Below are positions 51,898 through 60,800 of a DNA stretch of 64,000 bases, one piece after another (the first letter of the stretch is position 1; each line of letters begins with the position of its first letter). Source of the DNA: Duganella sp. SG902 (GTDB lineage: Bacteria > Pseudomonadota > Gammaproteobacteria > Burkholderiales > Burkholderiaceae_D); NCBI RefSeq assembly GCF_013376005.1, contig NZ_JABMJK010000002.1:62001-126000 (forward strand), read 5' to 3'. Under the pieces are notes generated by a model, which worked only from the letters and a program-made list of their open reading frames with translations, did no database searches and was not told where the DNA came from. The translations under genes were made by a program, and so were the position numbers.

Positions 51898-53028
51898 TTA
51901 TTGACGCAGCAGGCGCACCAGCTCGGAGGACGCCAGCAAGTAGGCGCCCACGCCGAACGCCGTGGTCGAATTCTGGTCCACCACCTGTCCCGGTATGGCG
52001 CGGTCGCCGATCGGCTGCACGTAGCCGACCTTGCCGTCCGGCTGCAGGGCGGTGGTGCTCAGGTAGCGCCAGCCCTTGCGCACCACCGGCAGGTATTCGG
52101 CACGGTCCAGCAAGCCGTTGTTGATGCCCCACAGGTAGCCGTAGACGAAGAAGGCGGTGCCGCTGGTCTCCGGTCCTGGCGCGTGCTGCGGATCGAGTAG
52201 GCTGCGGGTCCAGTAGCCTTCCTCCGTTTGCGCTGCCTTCAGCGCCTGCGCCATCTGCTGATACTTGACCAGGAAATCGGTGCGGTGCGGATCGTCCAGA
52301 GGCAGGTCCTGCAGCACCTTGGCCAGGCCGGCGAACACCCAGCCATCACCGCGCGACCAGAAGTCCTTCTTGCCGTTCACGCTCTGGTGCTTGGGATAGA
52401 CGTAGCGCGCGTCACGGTAGTACAGCTGCGCGTCCTTGTCCCACATGATGCTGTTGGAGTAGTCGAAATACTCGTACAGCTTGGAGAGGTATTGCTTGTT
52501 GCCGGTGATTTTGTACATCTTGGTCATCACCGGCATCACCATGTAAAGGCCGTCCGACCACCACCAGTAATCCTTGTTCGGAGTGCTCATCTGATACTCC
52601 ATCACCTCGCGCGCGCGGGCGATTTTTTTCGGATCTTTATCGAGCTGGTACAAGTCGGCATAGGTTTGGAAGCAGATCTGCCAGTCGCCGAACAGCACAT
52701 GCTCGTCGGTCTCGCCGTACTGGTACTTCCATTTGCTCTTGTCGGTGGATTTGGCGCCTTGCCAATCGTTGTGGGCGGCCCAGTCCTGCGAGTACTTCAG
52801 CCAGGCCTTGTTGCCGGTGATGCGGTAGGCTTCGATGTTGCCGGTGTGGTAGGCGGCGATGTCCCAGAACGCCCACTTCTGCGCCGGCTCGCGCTGCTGC
52901 CAGTAGTTGTTAACCTTGTTCATAATGCCGACAACCTCCTGTTCGGAGGTGTCGACCGCCGGCGGCGCCGAAGCGCAGCCGGCCAGGCTAGCCGCCAGCA
53001 AGCCGGCGGCGTAGAGTCGTTTCATCAT
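51898..53028 (-). CDS. GH105 unsaturated rhamnogalacturonyl hydrolase, lipoprotein
   Basis: A 376-residue glycoside hydrolase family 105/88 enzyme that removes the unsaturated uronate left by pectin or rhamnogalacturonan lyases. The N-terminus has lipobox LAGC, so it is probably outer-membrane anchored in the periplasm. Family features are DWQICFQTYADLY, WWWSDGLYMVMPVM with the catalytic Asp, FWSRGDGWVFAGLAKVL and ETSGTAFFVYGYLWGIN. It lies 3 bases after the TonB receptor stop and 13 before the DUF2264 start. Confidence 0.9.
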   Translation of the reverse strand: MMKRLYAAGLLAASLAGCASAPPAVDTSEQEVVGIMNKVNNYWQQREPAQKWAFWDIAAYHTGNIEAYRITGNKAWLKYSQDWAAHNDWQGAKSTDKSKWKYQYGETDEHVLFGDWQICFQTYADLYQLDKDPKKIARAREVMEYQMSTPNKDYWWWSDGLYMVMPVMTKMYKITGNKQYLSKLYEYFDYSNSIMWDKDAQLYYRDARYVYPKHQSVNGKKDFWSRGDGWVFAGLAKVLQDLPLDDPHRTDFLVKYQQMAQALKAAQTEEGYWTRSLLDPQHAPGPETSGTAFFVYGYLWGINNGLLDRAEYLPVVRKGWRYLSTTALQPDGKVGYVQPIGDRAIPGQVVDQNSTTAFGVGAYLLASSELVRLLRQ

Positions 53029-53031
53029 AGT

Positions 53032-55896
53032 TTAGAGTTTCCCCCGGATGCCGATTTTGATCGTGCGGCCATCATACTTCGCATAGTCCATGCGCGTCTT
53101 CTTGCCGCTGCCGTATTTGCCGCTGGCGTCTTCGAAGTAATCGTACGCCAGCGTGTTGCTCAGGTTGAGCGCATCCAGACGCAGTTCCAGCTTGTCGTTG
53201 ATCTTGTAGCTGATGTTGGCGTCCAGGTAGCCGCGGCCTGCGCGCCAGCGGATCAGGTCATCACCGAGGTTGCGCGGGCTGTCCGGATGCAGCGACTTGT
53301 CCTTGTAGTTGTAGGACATGCGCGCGGCCCATGGGCCCTGCTCGAAGTAGACGGTGGTGCTGTAGGCGTACTTCGGCACGGAGTTCACATCGATCACCTT
53401 GCCGGCGTTGGTCACCCAGGGCACGCTGTTGAAGGGATTGATGTGGGTGTAGCTGGCCAGCGCACCGAGGCCGTTCCATGGCGCCGGCAGGAAGCTGAAG
53501 GCCTGCTGGTAGGCCAGCTCGTAGCCCTTCAGCGTTTGCTCGCCGGCGTTGGTGTAGGTGCGCAGCGTCATCGCCAGGTTAGGATCGACGTGGCCGTTGG
53601 CGTCCTGGAACAGCGGGCCGAGCGCCGTATCCGGCAGGCCCAGCGAACCGAAGGTCACCACGCGGGTGTTGGCCACGGTGGCGTCGGTCAGCTTTTTCTG
53701 GAACACGGCGGCCGACAGCATGCTGCCCGGCTGGAAGTACCATTCCAGGCTGGTGTCCAGGTTCTTCGACTGCTGCGGACGCAGGTTCGGATTGCCCGAG
53801 GTGGCGGTGGTGTCGAACTGGTTCGGGATCACGGTCTGCGCGGCGATGATGGACAGCGAGGCGCGGGTGATGGTCTTGCCCCACGAGGCGCGCCACATCA
53901 GGTTGTCCGTCACGTCGAAGGCGCTGCTGATGGCCGGCAGCACGTTGCTGTAGGAGCCTTGCTCGTGATTCGGCGAGTAGACCAGGCTGGTGCCCTTTTG
54001 CTTGAAGTTGTCGATCTTGGTCTCGGTCTTGGAGAAGCGCACGCCGGCGTTGATGCGCAGCTCGTGGCCGGCGATCTCGCCCTTGAAGTCGGACTGCGCG
54101 AACGCCGTCTTCACGTCCTCCTCGGCCGCGAAGCTTTGCGACGGCGTGAAGGTGGAGTCCGGGTTGTACACGTTCGGATCGAACTGCGAGTAGAAGTAGC
54201 TGCTGTTCCAGGTGGCCCAGCTGTGCGGCCAGCCGGCGCCGAAGTCGAGGTTGTCGATCGGCAGCTGCGAGGTCATGGCGCTGCGCAGGCCGGCCGCGCC
54301 GATGCTGTTCAACTTGGCCGTGGCCAGCGCGGTGCCGTTGCGCTTGTCGACGCCCTTGATGGTGGCCACGTAGGACAGGCCGGTCTTCAGGTGGCCGGTC
54401 CAGCCGCCGGGCAGGTCGTAGTCGTAATCGGCGCTCACGCGCGCCTGCTTGCCCTTGTCGGTTTCCTTGGTGCGGCCGCTGCTGATGGTGAAGCCGCTCC
54501 AGCTGTTGGGATCGGTGTAGCTGGTGGGCGAGGAGATCGATGGGTAGACGTGGTCGTCGCCGTAGTCGATGGTCGAGGTGGCGCCATAGATGTAGCCGGA
54601 CAGCTGGCCGGTGGCGCTGGTGGCGGTGCTCTGGTTCAGGCTGGCCTGGCCGCTCAGGGTCAGTTTCGGGCTGGCCTTCCAGCTGGCGTTCAGGGCGCCG
54701 TAGCCGAACTTGGTCTCGTCCTCGGTGTAGCCGGCGCCGGCGTTGTAGGTGGTGTTGCCGAAGGTGCCGGTCAGCAGGTTGGTGGCCGGGTCGATCTTCA
54801 CGTTCAGCGGGATCAGGCCGTTGTTGCCGGACGCGCCCACCGGGGCGTTGCGGTTGGTGGTGGCGGTGCTGCGGATCAGGATGCCGAACAGCTGCTCCTT
54901 GCGGGTGTTCTCCAGCTTGGAGTACATGGTGTCCAGGCTGACGTTCAGGGTCGAGGTTTTCCACTGCACAGACGACACCAGGCCGTCACGCGTGCGCTCG
55001 TTTTCCGAACCGTAGAAGCGATAGATGCGCGGCAGGAAGGCGTTCGCCACCTGGGCGCGGGTGTAGCTGCCGAGGTTGGCCAGCGGGCTGTCGAAGTCCA
55101 GCGCCAGGGCGAAGTTGCCCTTGACCGGGCTGGAGCTGCCGTTGGCCGAGCTGTTGTAGCCGCCGGTCGCCTCGAAGCCGGAACGGGTGTTGACGTTGCC
55201 CGAGTGCGAGGCGCCGATCAGGAAGCCCAGGTTGTCCCAGGTGTTCGAGTACAGCACGAAGCCGTTCGGGTCGTTGTGCTTGGAGGCGGTGTTGTAGGTG
55301 TCGGTCAGGCCGTAGCGGATGGTGCGCTTCGGATTGTCGAACGGGCGCGGGGTCTGCAGGTCGACCACGCCGCCCAGGCCGCCTTCGGTCAGCTCGGCCA
55401 GCGGCGACTTGTAGAAGTCCACGCGGCCGAACAGCTCGGAGGCGAACACGTCGTAGTTGAAGCCGCGCGCGGCCGAGCCGATGGTGGCGGTGGAGGTGGT
55501 GTTGACCGGCGCGCCGTTCAGGGTGGTGACCGAGTATTCGGTCGGCAGGCCGCGGATCGAGATGCGCTGGCCCTCGCCGGACGACTCGTCGCGGTTCAGG
55601 ATCACGCCCGGCACGCGCTGCAGCGATTCGGCCACGTTAGCCTCGGGGAATTTGCCGATGTCCTCCGCCACGATGGAGTCGCGCACGCCGATGGCCTGCT
55701 GCTTGAGGTTCAGCGCCTTTTGCAGGCTGGAGCGGAAGCCGGTCACCACCACGGTGGTGGTGGTGGCGGAGTCGTCGGCGGCGGCCGGAGCCGGGGCGGG
55801 AGCTTGTTCCTTGGTGGTGTCCTGCGCCAGCGCCGCAGGTGCATACATGGCCGCCAGTGCGAGCGGAACCAGAGTCTCCAGTATTTTCTTTTTCAT
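53032..55896 (-). CDS. TonB-dependent receptor (Caulobacter type) for oligosaccharide uptake
   Basis: A 954-residue outer-membrane transporter. After the signal peptide (ending APAALAQ) comes a Pro/Ala linker, then the plug start VVVTGFRSSLQKALNLK and EDIGKFPEANVAESLQRVPGV, the signature of the carbohydrate-type receptors common in Caulobacter, Xanthomonas and Massilia. The C-terminal beta-barrel ends in the expected pattern (GIRGKL). The ATG at 55896 has GAGGA a few bases upstream. As first gene of the operon with GH105, DUF2264 and GH35, it should import a galactose- and uronate-bearing pectin fragment. Confidence 0.93.
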   Translation of the reverse strand: MKKKILETLVPLALAAMYAPAALAQDTTKEQAPAPAPAAADDSATTTTVVVTGFRSSLQKALNLKQQAIGVRDSIVAEDIGKFPEANVAESLQRVPGVILNRDESSGEGQRISIRGLPTEYSVTTLNGAPVNTTSTATIGSAARGFNYDVFASELFGRVDFYKSPLAELTEGGLGGVVDLQTPRPFDNPKRTIRYGLTDTYNTASKHNDPNGFVLYSNTWDNLGFLIGASHSGNVNTRSGFEATGGYNSSANGSSSPVKGNFALALDFDSPLANLGSYTRAQVANAFLPRIYRFYGSENERTRDGLVSSVQWKTSTLNVSLDTMYSKLENTRKEQLFGILIRSTATTNRNAPVGASGNNGLIPLNVKIDPATNLLTGTFGNTTYNAGAGYTEDETKFGYGALNASWKASPKLTLSGQASLNQSTATSATGQLSGYIYGATSTIDYGDDHVYPSISSPTSYTDPNSWSGFTISSGRTKETDKGKQARVSADYDYDLPGGWTGHLKTGLSYVATIKGVDKRNGTALATAKLNSIGAAGLRSAMTSQLPIDNLDFGAGWPHSWATWNSSYFYSQFDPNVYNPDSTFTPSQSFAAEEDVKTAFAQSDFKGEIAGHELRINAGVRFSKTETKIDNFKQKGTSLVYSPNHEQGSYSNVLPAISSAFDVTDNLMWRASWGKTITRASLSIIAAQTVIPNQFDTTATSGNPNLRPQQSKNLDTSLEWYFQPGSMLSAAVFQKKLTDATVANTRVVTFGSLGLPDTALGPLFQDANGHVDPNLAMTLRTYTNAGEQTLKGYELAYQQAFSFLPAPWNGLGALASYTHINPFNSVPWVTNAGKVIDVNSVPKYAYSTTVYFEQGPWAARMSYNYKDKSLHPDSPRNLGDDLIRWRAGRGYLDANISYKINDKLELRLDALNLSNTLAYDYFEDASGKYGSGKKTRMDYAKYDGRTIKIGIRGKL

Positions 55897-55955
55897 GTCT
55901 TCCTCAGTGATTAGTTCTGGGATGGTGCAGGTTGTCTGATGACCTGTCAGAAGCA

Positions 55956-55984
55956 AGACTAAACACTTCGCGTTGCGTGAGCAA
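55956..55984 (-). promoter_or_regulatory. Possible promoter of the TonB receptor operon
   Basis: On the minus strand TTGCTC (55979-55984) and TAGTCT (55956-55961) are 17 bases apart, about 60 bases upstream of the receptor start. The match is moderate. Confidence 0.35.
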
Positions 55985-55993
55985 TACGATTAG

Positions 55994-56003
55994 AAAACGT
56001 TTT
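55994..56003. promoter_or_regulatory. LacI-type operator candidate AAAACGTTTT
   Basis: A perfect 10-bp palindrome with central CG, the usual core of LacI-family operators, placed 10 bases upstream of the candidate -35 element. A related core (AAACGTT) occurs at 56113-56119. The LacI regulator encoded at 42845-43837 is the obvious candidate to bind it. Confidence 0.4.
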
Positions 56004-56179
56004 ATTGCGGTGTTGGAATGGACGCAAACGGGCGGCAAGGCCCGGTTTATCTATGAACGAGGGTTTTCCGACTATATGGTGAAAGTGGAAACGCTCAAGA
56101 TGGTGATTATTTAAACGTTCTGGTATGCCGACATCGTATAGACCAATGCAAAATTTCTATACGATTTGTGGAAAAAAAC

Positions 56180-56608
56180 CTACGAGGGCAGGGGGCGGAC
56201 GTTGATCACGCGGGTGGTGGAAACAGTTTCCAGCTCATAGGGAATACGGACGTTCGGTCCTTTGAAATCCTTTGTGTTGCGGGTAACGACAAGAAGGCGA
56301 TACGCTTGCGCAGTCGCCATGATGATGGCGTCAGGAAGGGCAATTTTGCGCCGTTTGCGTACGCTAGCATGCCTGAGTGACGTTGCAAGCATCATGATCA
56401 GGTCGTCTGTGTGAATCACTTCAAAACCAAAGTGGTTCATGAATTTTTGGATCCGAAGCGCCTCGCGGGGAGTGGTGCCTGCATAAACCTCAGCAAAAGT
56501 GATGACGCTGATCGTCGGCGTCCCCCATGCTGAAAGTTCGTCGAAGGCTTCCTGATGCGAGTGAAGCGCATCGATCAGGATGTTGGTATCGAACAGGACT
56601 ATTCCCAT
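56180..56608 (-). CDS. PIN-domain toxin (VapC-like ribonuclease)
   Basis: A 142-residue PIN-domain nuclease. The four acidic active-site residues are visible: Asp7 (LFDTNILID), Glu40 (FAEVYAG), Asp93 (ALPDAIIMATA) and Asp114 (TRNTKDF). VapC toxins cut RNA in a Mg-dependent way, several of them initiator tRNA or 23S rRNA. The gene overlaps the small upstream antitoxin gene by 10 bp. GC is visibly lower than the surrounding genome, consistent with horizontal arrival. The RNA target is unknown. Confidence 0.9.
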   Translation of the reverse strand: MGIVLFDTNILIDALHSHQEAFDELSAWGTPTISVITFAEVYAGTTPREALRIQKFMNHFGFEVIHTDDLIMMLATSLRHASVRKRRKIALPDAIIMATAQAYRLLVVTRNTKDFKGPNVRIPYELETVSTTRVINVRPLPS

Positions 56609-56829
56609 TCTTCCCTCATCATGCGTTGATACTCAAGGCCGTCATTAGGAATGTCGTTGCGCCCTGTCCACAATCCAAATATCTCTTTCAGTGCTGCTAT
56701 TCGACGGATGCGGTTAGTCTCGTAGTCAGGATCCTTTTTCATCTCCCGCACGATCATAGCCAAGTCTTCAGAAGATATTTCGTCTTGGACTGGATCAGGC
56801 CAGTCCCATGGTTCAGGTCGGTCGTTCAT
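56599..56829 (-). CDS. Antitoxin partner of the PIN toxin
   Basis: A 76-residue acidic protein (many Asp, Glu and Trp residues, for example EPWDWPDPVQDEISSED) with a central helix (IRRIAALKEIFGLW) and an acidic C-terminus. It has no obvious ribbon-helix-helix or AbrB DNA-binding motif, so it is an atypical VapB. Position directly before and overlapping the toxin gene is the reason for the call. An AGGAGGT ribosome site lies a few bases before the ATG. Confidence 0.75.
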   Translation of the reverse strand: MNDRPEPWDWPDPVQDEISSEDLAMIVREMKKDPDYETNRIRRIAALKEIFGLWTGRNDIPNDGLEYQRMMREEWE

Positions 56830-56892
56830 GATGTACCTCCTTGGAGAGGGACATTATCGCGCCGCCGATCTGCGATTTGATTGATCCAAAAC

Positions 56893-56926
56893 GAAAAAGC
56901 CGCAAATCACACGCGTGATTTGCGGC
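56893..56926 (-). terminator. Rho-independent terminator of the tRNA-Met transcript
   Basis: Perfect 12-bp arms GCCGCAAATCAC and GTGATTTGCGGC around ACGC (56899-56926), followed on the minus strand by five T residues. It lies 10 bases beyond the CCA end of the second tRNA. Confidence 0.9.
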
Positions 56927-56935
56927 TTCCGGATC

Positions 56936-57012
56936 TGGTGGTGATAGGTGGACTTGAACCACCGACCCTAGCATTATGAATGCTATGCTCTAACCAACTG
57001 AGCTATATCACC
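56936..57012 (-). tRNA. tRNA-Met (CAU), copy 2
   Basis: A 77-nt tRNA with the CCA end encoded. The acceptor stem is GGTGATA/TATCACC, the D-arm carries AGTTGGTTA, the anticodon stem TAGCA/TGCTA holds loop TTCATAA with anticodon CAU, and the T-arm has TTCAAGT. The 5' G-C pair and loop fit elongator tRNA-Met rather than initiator. An Ile2 identity (lysidine-modified CAU) cannot be fully excluded from sequence. It is identical to the copy 65 bases upstream. Confidence 0.93.
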
Positions 57013-57077
57013 GAAACTGTCGCTGAAACAAAATGGCCTGTGCCGTCGCCGGTCAGGCCATTCGTCATGAAATTCTG

Positions 57078-57154
57078 TGGTGGTGATAGGTGGACTTGAA
57101 CCACCGACCCTAGCATTATGAATGCTATGCTCTAACCAACTGAGCTATATCACC
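57078..57154 (-). tRNA. tRNA-Met (CAU), copy 1
   Basis: A 77-nt tRNA identical in every base to the copy at 56936-57012, including the encoded CCA. The two are transcribed together on the minus strand toward the terminator at 56893, copy 1 first. Identity suggests a recent tandem duplication or gene conversion. Confidence 0.93.
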
Positions 57155-57467
57155 TGCAACGCCCGATATTATCGGGGGTGATGTCCGCAGTGTCAAGGAA
57201 CCAGCCCCACTTTTTTCAAAAAAGTGACCCCCTATCGTGCTAATGCCGTTCAGTTTGCGCTTAATTCGTCATTCCGGCGCAAGCGGACGGTCCGGCGATG
57301 CGGTCCATACAAAGCATGCGTTACCAGAGTATATGCGTTCTATGGGTTCCGGCCTTCGCCGGAACGACGCCGTTTAACTGAACGACATGACCGCTATCGT
57401 GCGGCTGTCGTCAAAACCTTGGCATATTGGTATTCTGCCGTGTGAGCAGAATTTTAACGGGGGCGAC
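57155..57467. other. Intergenic region between tRNA-Met and the VOC gene
   Basis: About 310 bases without a credible gene. It holds the promoter side of the tRNA pair, a short hairpin CACTTTTTT-C-AAAAAAGTG (57208-57226), a second copy of the REP-like element (57267-57369) and the ribosome site of the VOC gene. A 73-codon open frame across it has no gene-like features. Confidence 0.7.
57267..57369. repeat. REP-like inverted repeat (copy 2)
   Basis: The outer arms CGTCATTCCGGCG and CGCCGGAACGACG match as inverted repeats at 12 of 13 positions. The right part (57343-57369) matches the element at 12228-12254 at 24 of 27 bases. The middle ~70 bases differ from copy 1. Confidence 0.75.
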
Positions 57468-57872
57468 ATGGCGACCAATATCTTTGTGAACCTGCCGGTG
57501 CGCGATTTGCAGAAATCGATCAAGTTCTTCACGCATCTGGGCTACAGCTTCAACCAGCATTACACGGACGAGTCCGCCACTTGCATGATCGTGGCCGAGA
57601 ATATTTACGTGATGCTGCTGACCGAAACCCGCTTCAGGGAGTTCACGCCCAAGCCGGTGAGCGACGCGCGCACGTCAACCGAGGTGCTGACCTGCCTGCA
57701 GCTGGAGTCGCGCCAGGCGGTGATCGACATGGTGGCCAAGGCGGTGGAGGCCGGCGGCCGCGCCTACAAGGACCCGCAAGACCACGGCTTCATGTACGGC
57801 CACGGCTACGAGGACCCCGACGGCCACCTGTGGGAACTGGTGCACATGAGCGGCGAGCCGTCCAAGCACTGA
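57468..57872 (+). CDS. VOC-family (glyoxalase/bleomycin-resistance fold) protein
   Basis: A 134-residue single-domain protein of the vicinal oxygen chelate superfamily. FVNLPVRDLQKSIKFFTHLGY at the start and DPDGHLWELVHM at the end are the paired beta-alpha-beta-beta-beta signatures. The enzymatic role is open; members include glyoxalases, dioxygenases and resistance proteins. The frame starts 27 codons earlier, but the ATG at 57468 with GGGGGCGAC upstream gives the standard N-terminus. Confidence 0.9.
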   Translation: MATNIFVNLPVRDLQKSIKFFTHLGYSFNQHYTDESATCMIVAENIYVMLLTETRFREFTPKPVSDARTSTEVLTCLQLESRQAVIDMVAKAVEAGGRAYKDPQDHGFMYGHGYEDPDGHLWELVHMSGEPSKH

Positions 57873-57884
57873 CGTTTCTGCGGA

Positions 57885-58832
57885 CTAAGCCAGCCGTTCG
57901 GCAATCTGCGCCAGCATGGCGCCGGCCGGATTCGGGCCGAGGCAGTCCAGCACCACCCGCTCCGGCATCGAGCGCAGCCACGTCAGCTGCCGCTTGGCCA
58001 GCTGGCGCGTGGCGATGATGCCGGTCTCGCGCATGGTTTGATAGTCGATGCTGCCGTCCAGGTATTCCCACGCCTGCCGGTAGCCCACGCAGCGGATCGA
58101 CGGCAGCCCGAGGTGCAGGTCGCCACGCCTGCGCAAGGCCTCCACCTCGGTGATGAGGTTACCCTGCGGGCTTTCTTCCAGCATGATGTCGAAACGGCGC
58201 GCGATGCGCTGGTGCAGCACCGCGCGATCGGACGGCTCCAGCGCGAACGACAGCAGCTCGAACGGCAGTTCGGTTTGCTCACGCTGCGCCAGCAGTTCGG
58301 ACATGGGCTTGCCGCTCAGCGTGTGGATTTCCAGCGCGCGCTGGATGCGTTGCGAGTCGGCCGGCGCCAGCCGCGCGGCGGTTTCCGGGTCGACCGCGGC
58401 CAGGCGCGCGTGCATGGCCGGCCAGCCGAACCGGGCCGCTTCCTCATCCAGCGCGGCGCGCACGGCGGGATCGGCGCCGGGCAGGTCGTCCAGCCCATCG
58501 GCCAGGCCCTTGAAGTACAGCATGGTGCCGCCGACCAGCAACGGCAGTTTGCCGCGCGCGTTGATCTCATCGACCAGGCGCAGCGTGTCCTTGCGAAATT
58601 GCGCCACCGAGTAGGAATCCAGCGGGTCGATGATGTCGATCAGGTGGTGCGGCACGGCGGCCAGTTCTTCCCTGGTCGGCTTGGCGGTGCCGATGTCCAT
58701 GCCGCGATACACCAGCGCGGAATCGACCGAGATGATCTCCGACGGGATGCGCTCCGCGATCGCCAGGGCGGAGGCGGTTTTGCCCGACGCCGTCGGACCC
58801 ATGATGGCGACGGCCAGTGGTTTGGTGCTCAT
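57885..58832 (-). CDS. miaA: tRNA dimethylallyltransferase
   Basis: A 315-residue enzyme that prenylates adenosine-37 of tRNAs reading U-starting codons. The P-loop is [45 protein letters not shown] and [13 protein letters not shown] follow in the family order. Length equals E. coli MiaA (316). It starts 2 bases after the mutL stop; mutL-miaA is a conserved pair. Confidence 0.96.
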   Translation of the reverse strand: MSTKPLAVAIMGPTASGKTASALAIAERIPSEIISVDSALVYRGMDIGTAKPTREELAAVPHHLIDIIDPLDSYSVAQFRKDTLRLVDEINARGKLPLLVGGTMLYFKGLADGLDDLPGADPAVRAALDEEAARFGWPAMHARLAAVDPETAARLAPADSQRIQRALEIHTLSGKPMSELLAQREQTELPFELLSFALEPSDRAVLHQRIARRFDIMLEESPQGNLITEVEALRRRGDLHLGLPSIRCVGYRQAWEYLDGSIDYQTMRETGIIATRQLAKRQLTWLRSMPERVVLDCLGPNPAGAMLAQIAERLA

Positions 58833-58834
58833 GA

Positions 58835-60793
58835 TTATTGGCCGCGCAGGAACAGCTTATCCAACGCGCCGATCTCGACCTGCACCCACGTCGGGCGGCC
58901 GTGGTTGCACTGGTCGGCGCGCTCGGTGCTTTCCATGTGGCGCAGCAGGGCGTTCATTTCCTGCAGCGAGAGGATGCGGTTGGCGCGCACGGCGGTGTGG
59001 CAGGCCAGGGTGCCGAGCAGTTCGTTCTGGCGTTCGATCAGCACGCGCGAGCCGCCGAATTCGCGCACGTCGCGCAGCACGTCGCGCGCCAGCGTCTGGG
59101 CGTCGGCGTTTTTCAGCAGGACCGGGACCGAGCGCACCGCCAGCGTGGTGGGCGAGAGGACGGCGATGTCGAAGCCCAGCGCCCGCAGGGTGTCCTGATG
59201 CTCTTCGGCGGTGCCGACTTCCACCGCGTCCGCGTAGAACGTGACGGGGATGAGCAGCGGTTGCACCTGCATTTCCTCGCCGGCCACGCGGCTGTTCAAG
59301 GCGGTTTTCAATTGTTCGTACAGGATGCGCTCGTGGGCGGCGTGCATGTCGACCAGCACCAGGCCCTTGGCGTTCTGCGCCAGGATGTAGATGCCGTGCA
59401 GCTGCGCCAGCGCGAAGCCGAGCGGGAATTCTTCCTGCGCCATGGCGGCGGCGGAGACGGTGAAGCTGCTGGCCTGCGGCAGGGCCAGGTCGGATTCGTT
59501 GCGCGCGGGCGGGGCAGGGCGGTCGTCGGCGCGGAACATGGCGCCGTAATTTTCAAGGCTCTGCGCGACGCCGCCTTCAGCGGTGAAGCGTGGCGGCGTG
59601 TAGGAGGTGCTGACACTGCCGGTGTCCGCGCCGCGCGAGCCGAACGGCGATGGCGAGAAGGTCGGCGTGTAGTCCGGCGCCAGCAGGGAGCCGAACGAGG
59701 TTTGCTCGCCGCGCCAGGCCGGGGTGGCGTTCAGGCTGTCGGCGGCGGGCAGCGGCGAGGGCACGCTGCCGTGCGCGGTGGCCGAGGTTTGCGCCAGCGC
59801 GCGCTGCACGGCATGGAACACGCACTGGTGCACCGCGCGTCCATCGCGGAAGCGCACCTCGATTTTCGAGGGGTGCACGTTGACGTCCACCAGCGCCGGG
59901 TCCATGTCCAGCGACAGCACGTACGAAGGGAAGCGGTCGCCATGCAGCACGTCCTGGTAGGCCGCCTTCACGGCGTGCACCAGCACCTTGTCGCGCACGA
60001 AGCGCCCGTTCACGTAGAAGAACTGGCCGTCCGCGCGCGCCTTGGAGGCGGTCGGCAAGCCGATGTAGCCGTGCAGGCGCAATGGCCCCACCGTCTCGTC
60101 CACCGGCAGGCGCGCCTCGGCGAAGCCATCGCCCAGGATCTGCGCGCTGCGCCTGGCGATTTCGCTCACGTTCCAGTGGTCGACCGTGCGGCCGTTGTGG
60201 GTGAGCGAGAACGACACGTCCGGCCGCGCCAGCGCGATGCGGCGCACCACTTCCGCGCAGTGGCCGTATTCGGTCTGCTCGGATTTCAGGAACTTGCGGC
60301 GCGCCGGCGTGTTGTAGTACAGGTCCTTGACGTCGATGGTGGTGCCCAGCGCGCCCGAGGACGGGGTGGGCGTGGCGTTGTGCGAGCCTTCGATTTCCCA
60401 CGCGTGGGCGGCATCGGCGGTACGCGAGGTGATGGTCACCTGCGCCACCGAGGCGATGGAGGCCAGCGCCTCGCCCCGGAAGCCCAGGGTGCCGACATTT
60501 TCCAGATCGTGCAGCGAGGCGATCTTGGAGGTGGCGTGGCGCGCCAGCGCCAACGGCATCTGCTCGTGCGGGATGCCGCGGCCGTTGTCGGTGATGCAAA
60601 TGCGTTTGACGCCGCCTTCCTCCAGCCGCACCGTGATCTGGGTGGCGCCGGCGTCCAGCGCGTTCTCCAGCAGCTCCTTGACCACCGCCGACGGCCGTTC
60701 CACCACCTCGCCGGCGGCGATCTGGGAAATCAGCTGGTCAGGCAGGGCCTGGATAGGGCGTGGGGCGTGGGCGGAGGTGTCTGGCGCGTTCAT
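58835..60793 (-). CDS. mutL: DNA mismatch repair protein MutL
   Basis: A 652-residue mismatch-repair ATPase that links MutS recognition to strand excision. The GHKL ATPase motifs are clear: [22 protein letters not shown] and [14 protein letters not shown] low-complexity linker (~350-440) leads to the C-terminal dimerisation domain. There the segment [13 protein letters not shown] nearly keeps the endonuclease motif DQHAxxE(x4)E, with Met for Gln. Length is near E. coli MutL (615). It forms an operon with miaA. Confidence 0.96.
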   Translation of the reverse strand: MNAPDTSAHAPRPIQALPDQLISQIAAGEVVERPSAVVKELLENALDAGATQITVRLEEGGVKRICITDNGRGIPHEQMPLALARHATSKIASLHDLENVGTLGFRGEALASIASVAQVTITSRTADAAHAWEIEGSHNATPTPSSGALGTTIDVKDLYYNTPARRKFLKSEQTEYGHCAEVVRRIALARPDVSFSLTHNGRTVDHWNVSEIARRSAQILGDGFAEARLPVDETVGPLRLHGYIGLPTASKARADGQFFYVNGRFVRDKVLVHAVKAAYQDVLHGDRFPSYVLSLDMDPALVDVNVHPSKIEVRFRDGRAVHQCVFHAVQRALAQTSATAHGSVPSPLPAADSLNATPAWRGEQTSFGSLLAPDYTPTFSPSPFGSRGADTGSVSTSYTPPRFTAEGGVAQSLENYGAMFRADDRPAPPARNESDLALPQASSFTVSAAAMAQEEFPLGFALAQLHGIYILAQNAKGLVLVDMHAAHERILYEQLKTALNSRVAGEEMQVQPLLIPVTFYADAVEVGTAEEHQDTLRALGFDIAVLSPTTLAVRSVPVLLKNADAQTLARDVLRDVREFGGSRVLIERQNELLGTLACHTAVRANRILSLQEMNALLRHMESTERADQCNHGRPTWVQVEIGALDKLFLRGQ

Positions 60794-60800
60794 CCCGGGA

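Noticed and set aside
52228..55914. A 1228-codon open frame on the plus strand opposite GH105 and the TonB receptor
   Set aside because: It is rich in Val, Gly, Arg and His with no domain or signal, as expected for the antisense of a gene with G/C at third codon positions; the minus-strand proteins have clear family motifs.
56936..57154. Two near-identical 77-bp units with a 65-bp spacer as a possible repeat array or CRISPR
   Set aside because: Both fold as complete tRNA-Met genes with encoded CCA, and there are only two units.
57224..57445. A 73-codon open frame between tRNA-Met and the VOC gene
   Set aside because: It runs through the REP-like element, has no ribosome site and has a Lys/Arg/Tyr mix without any known motif.
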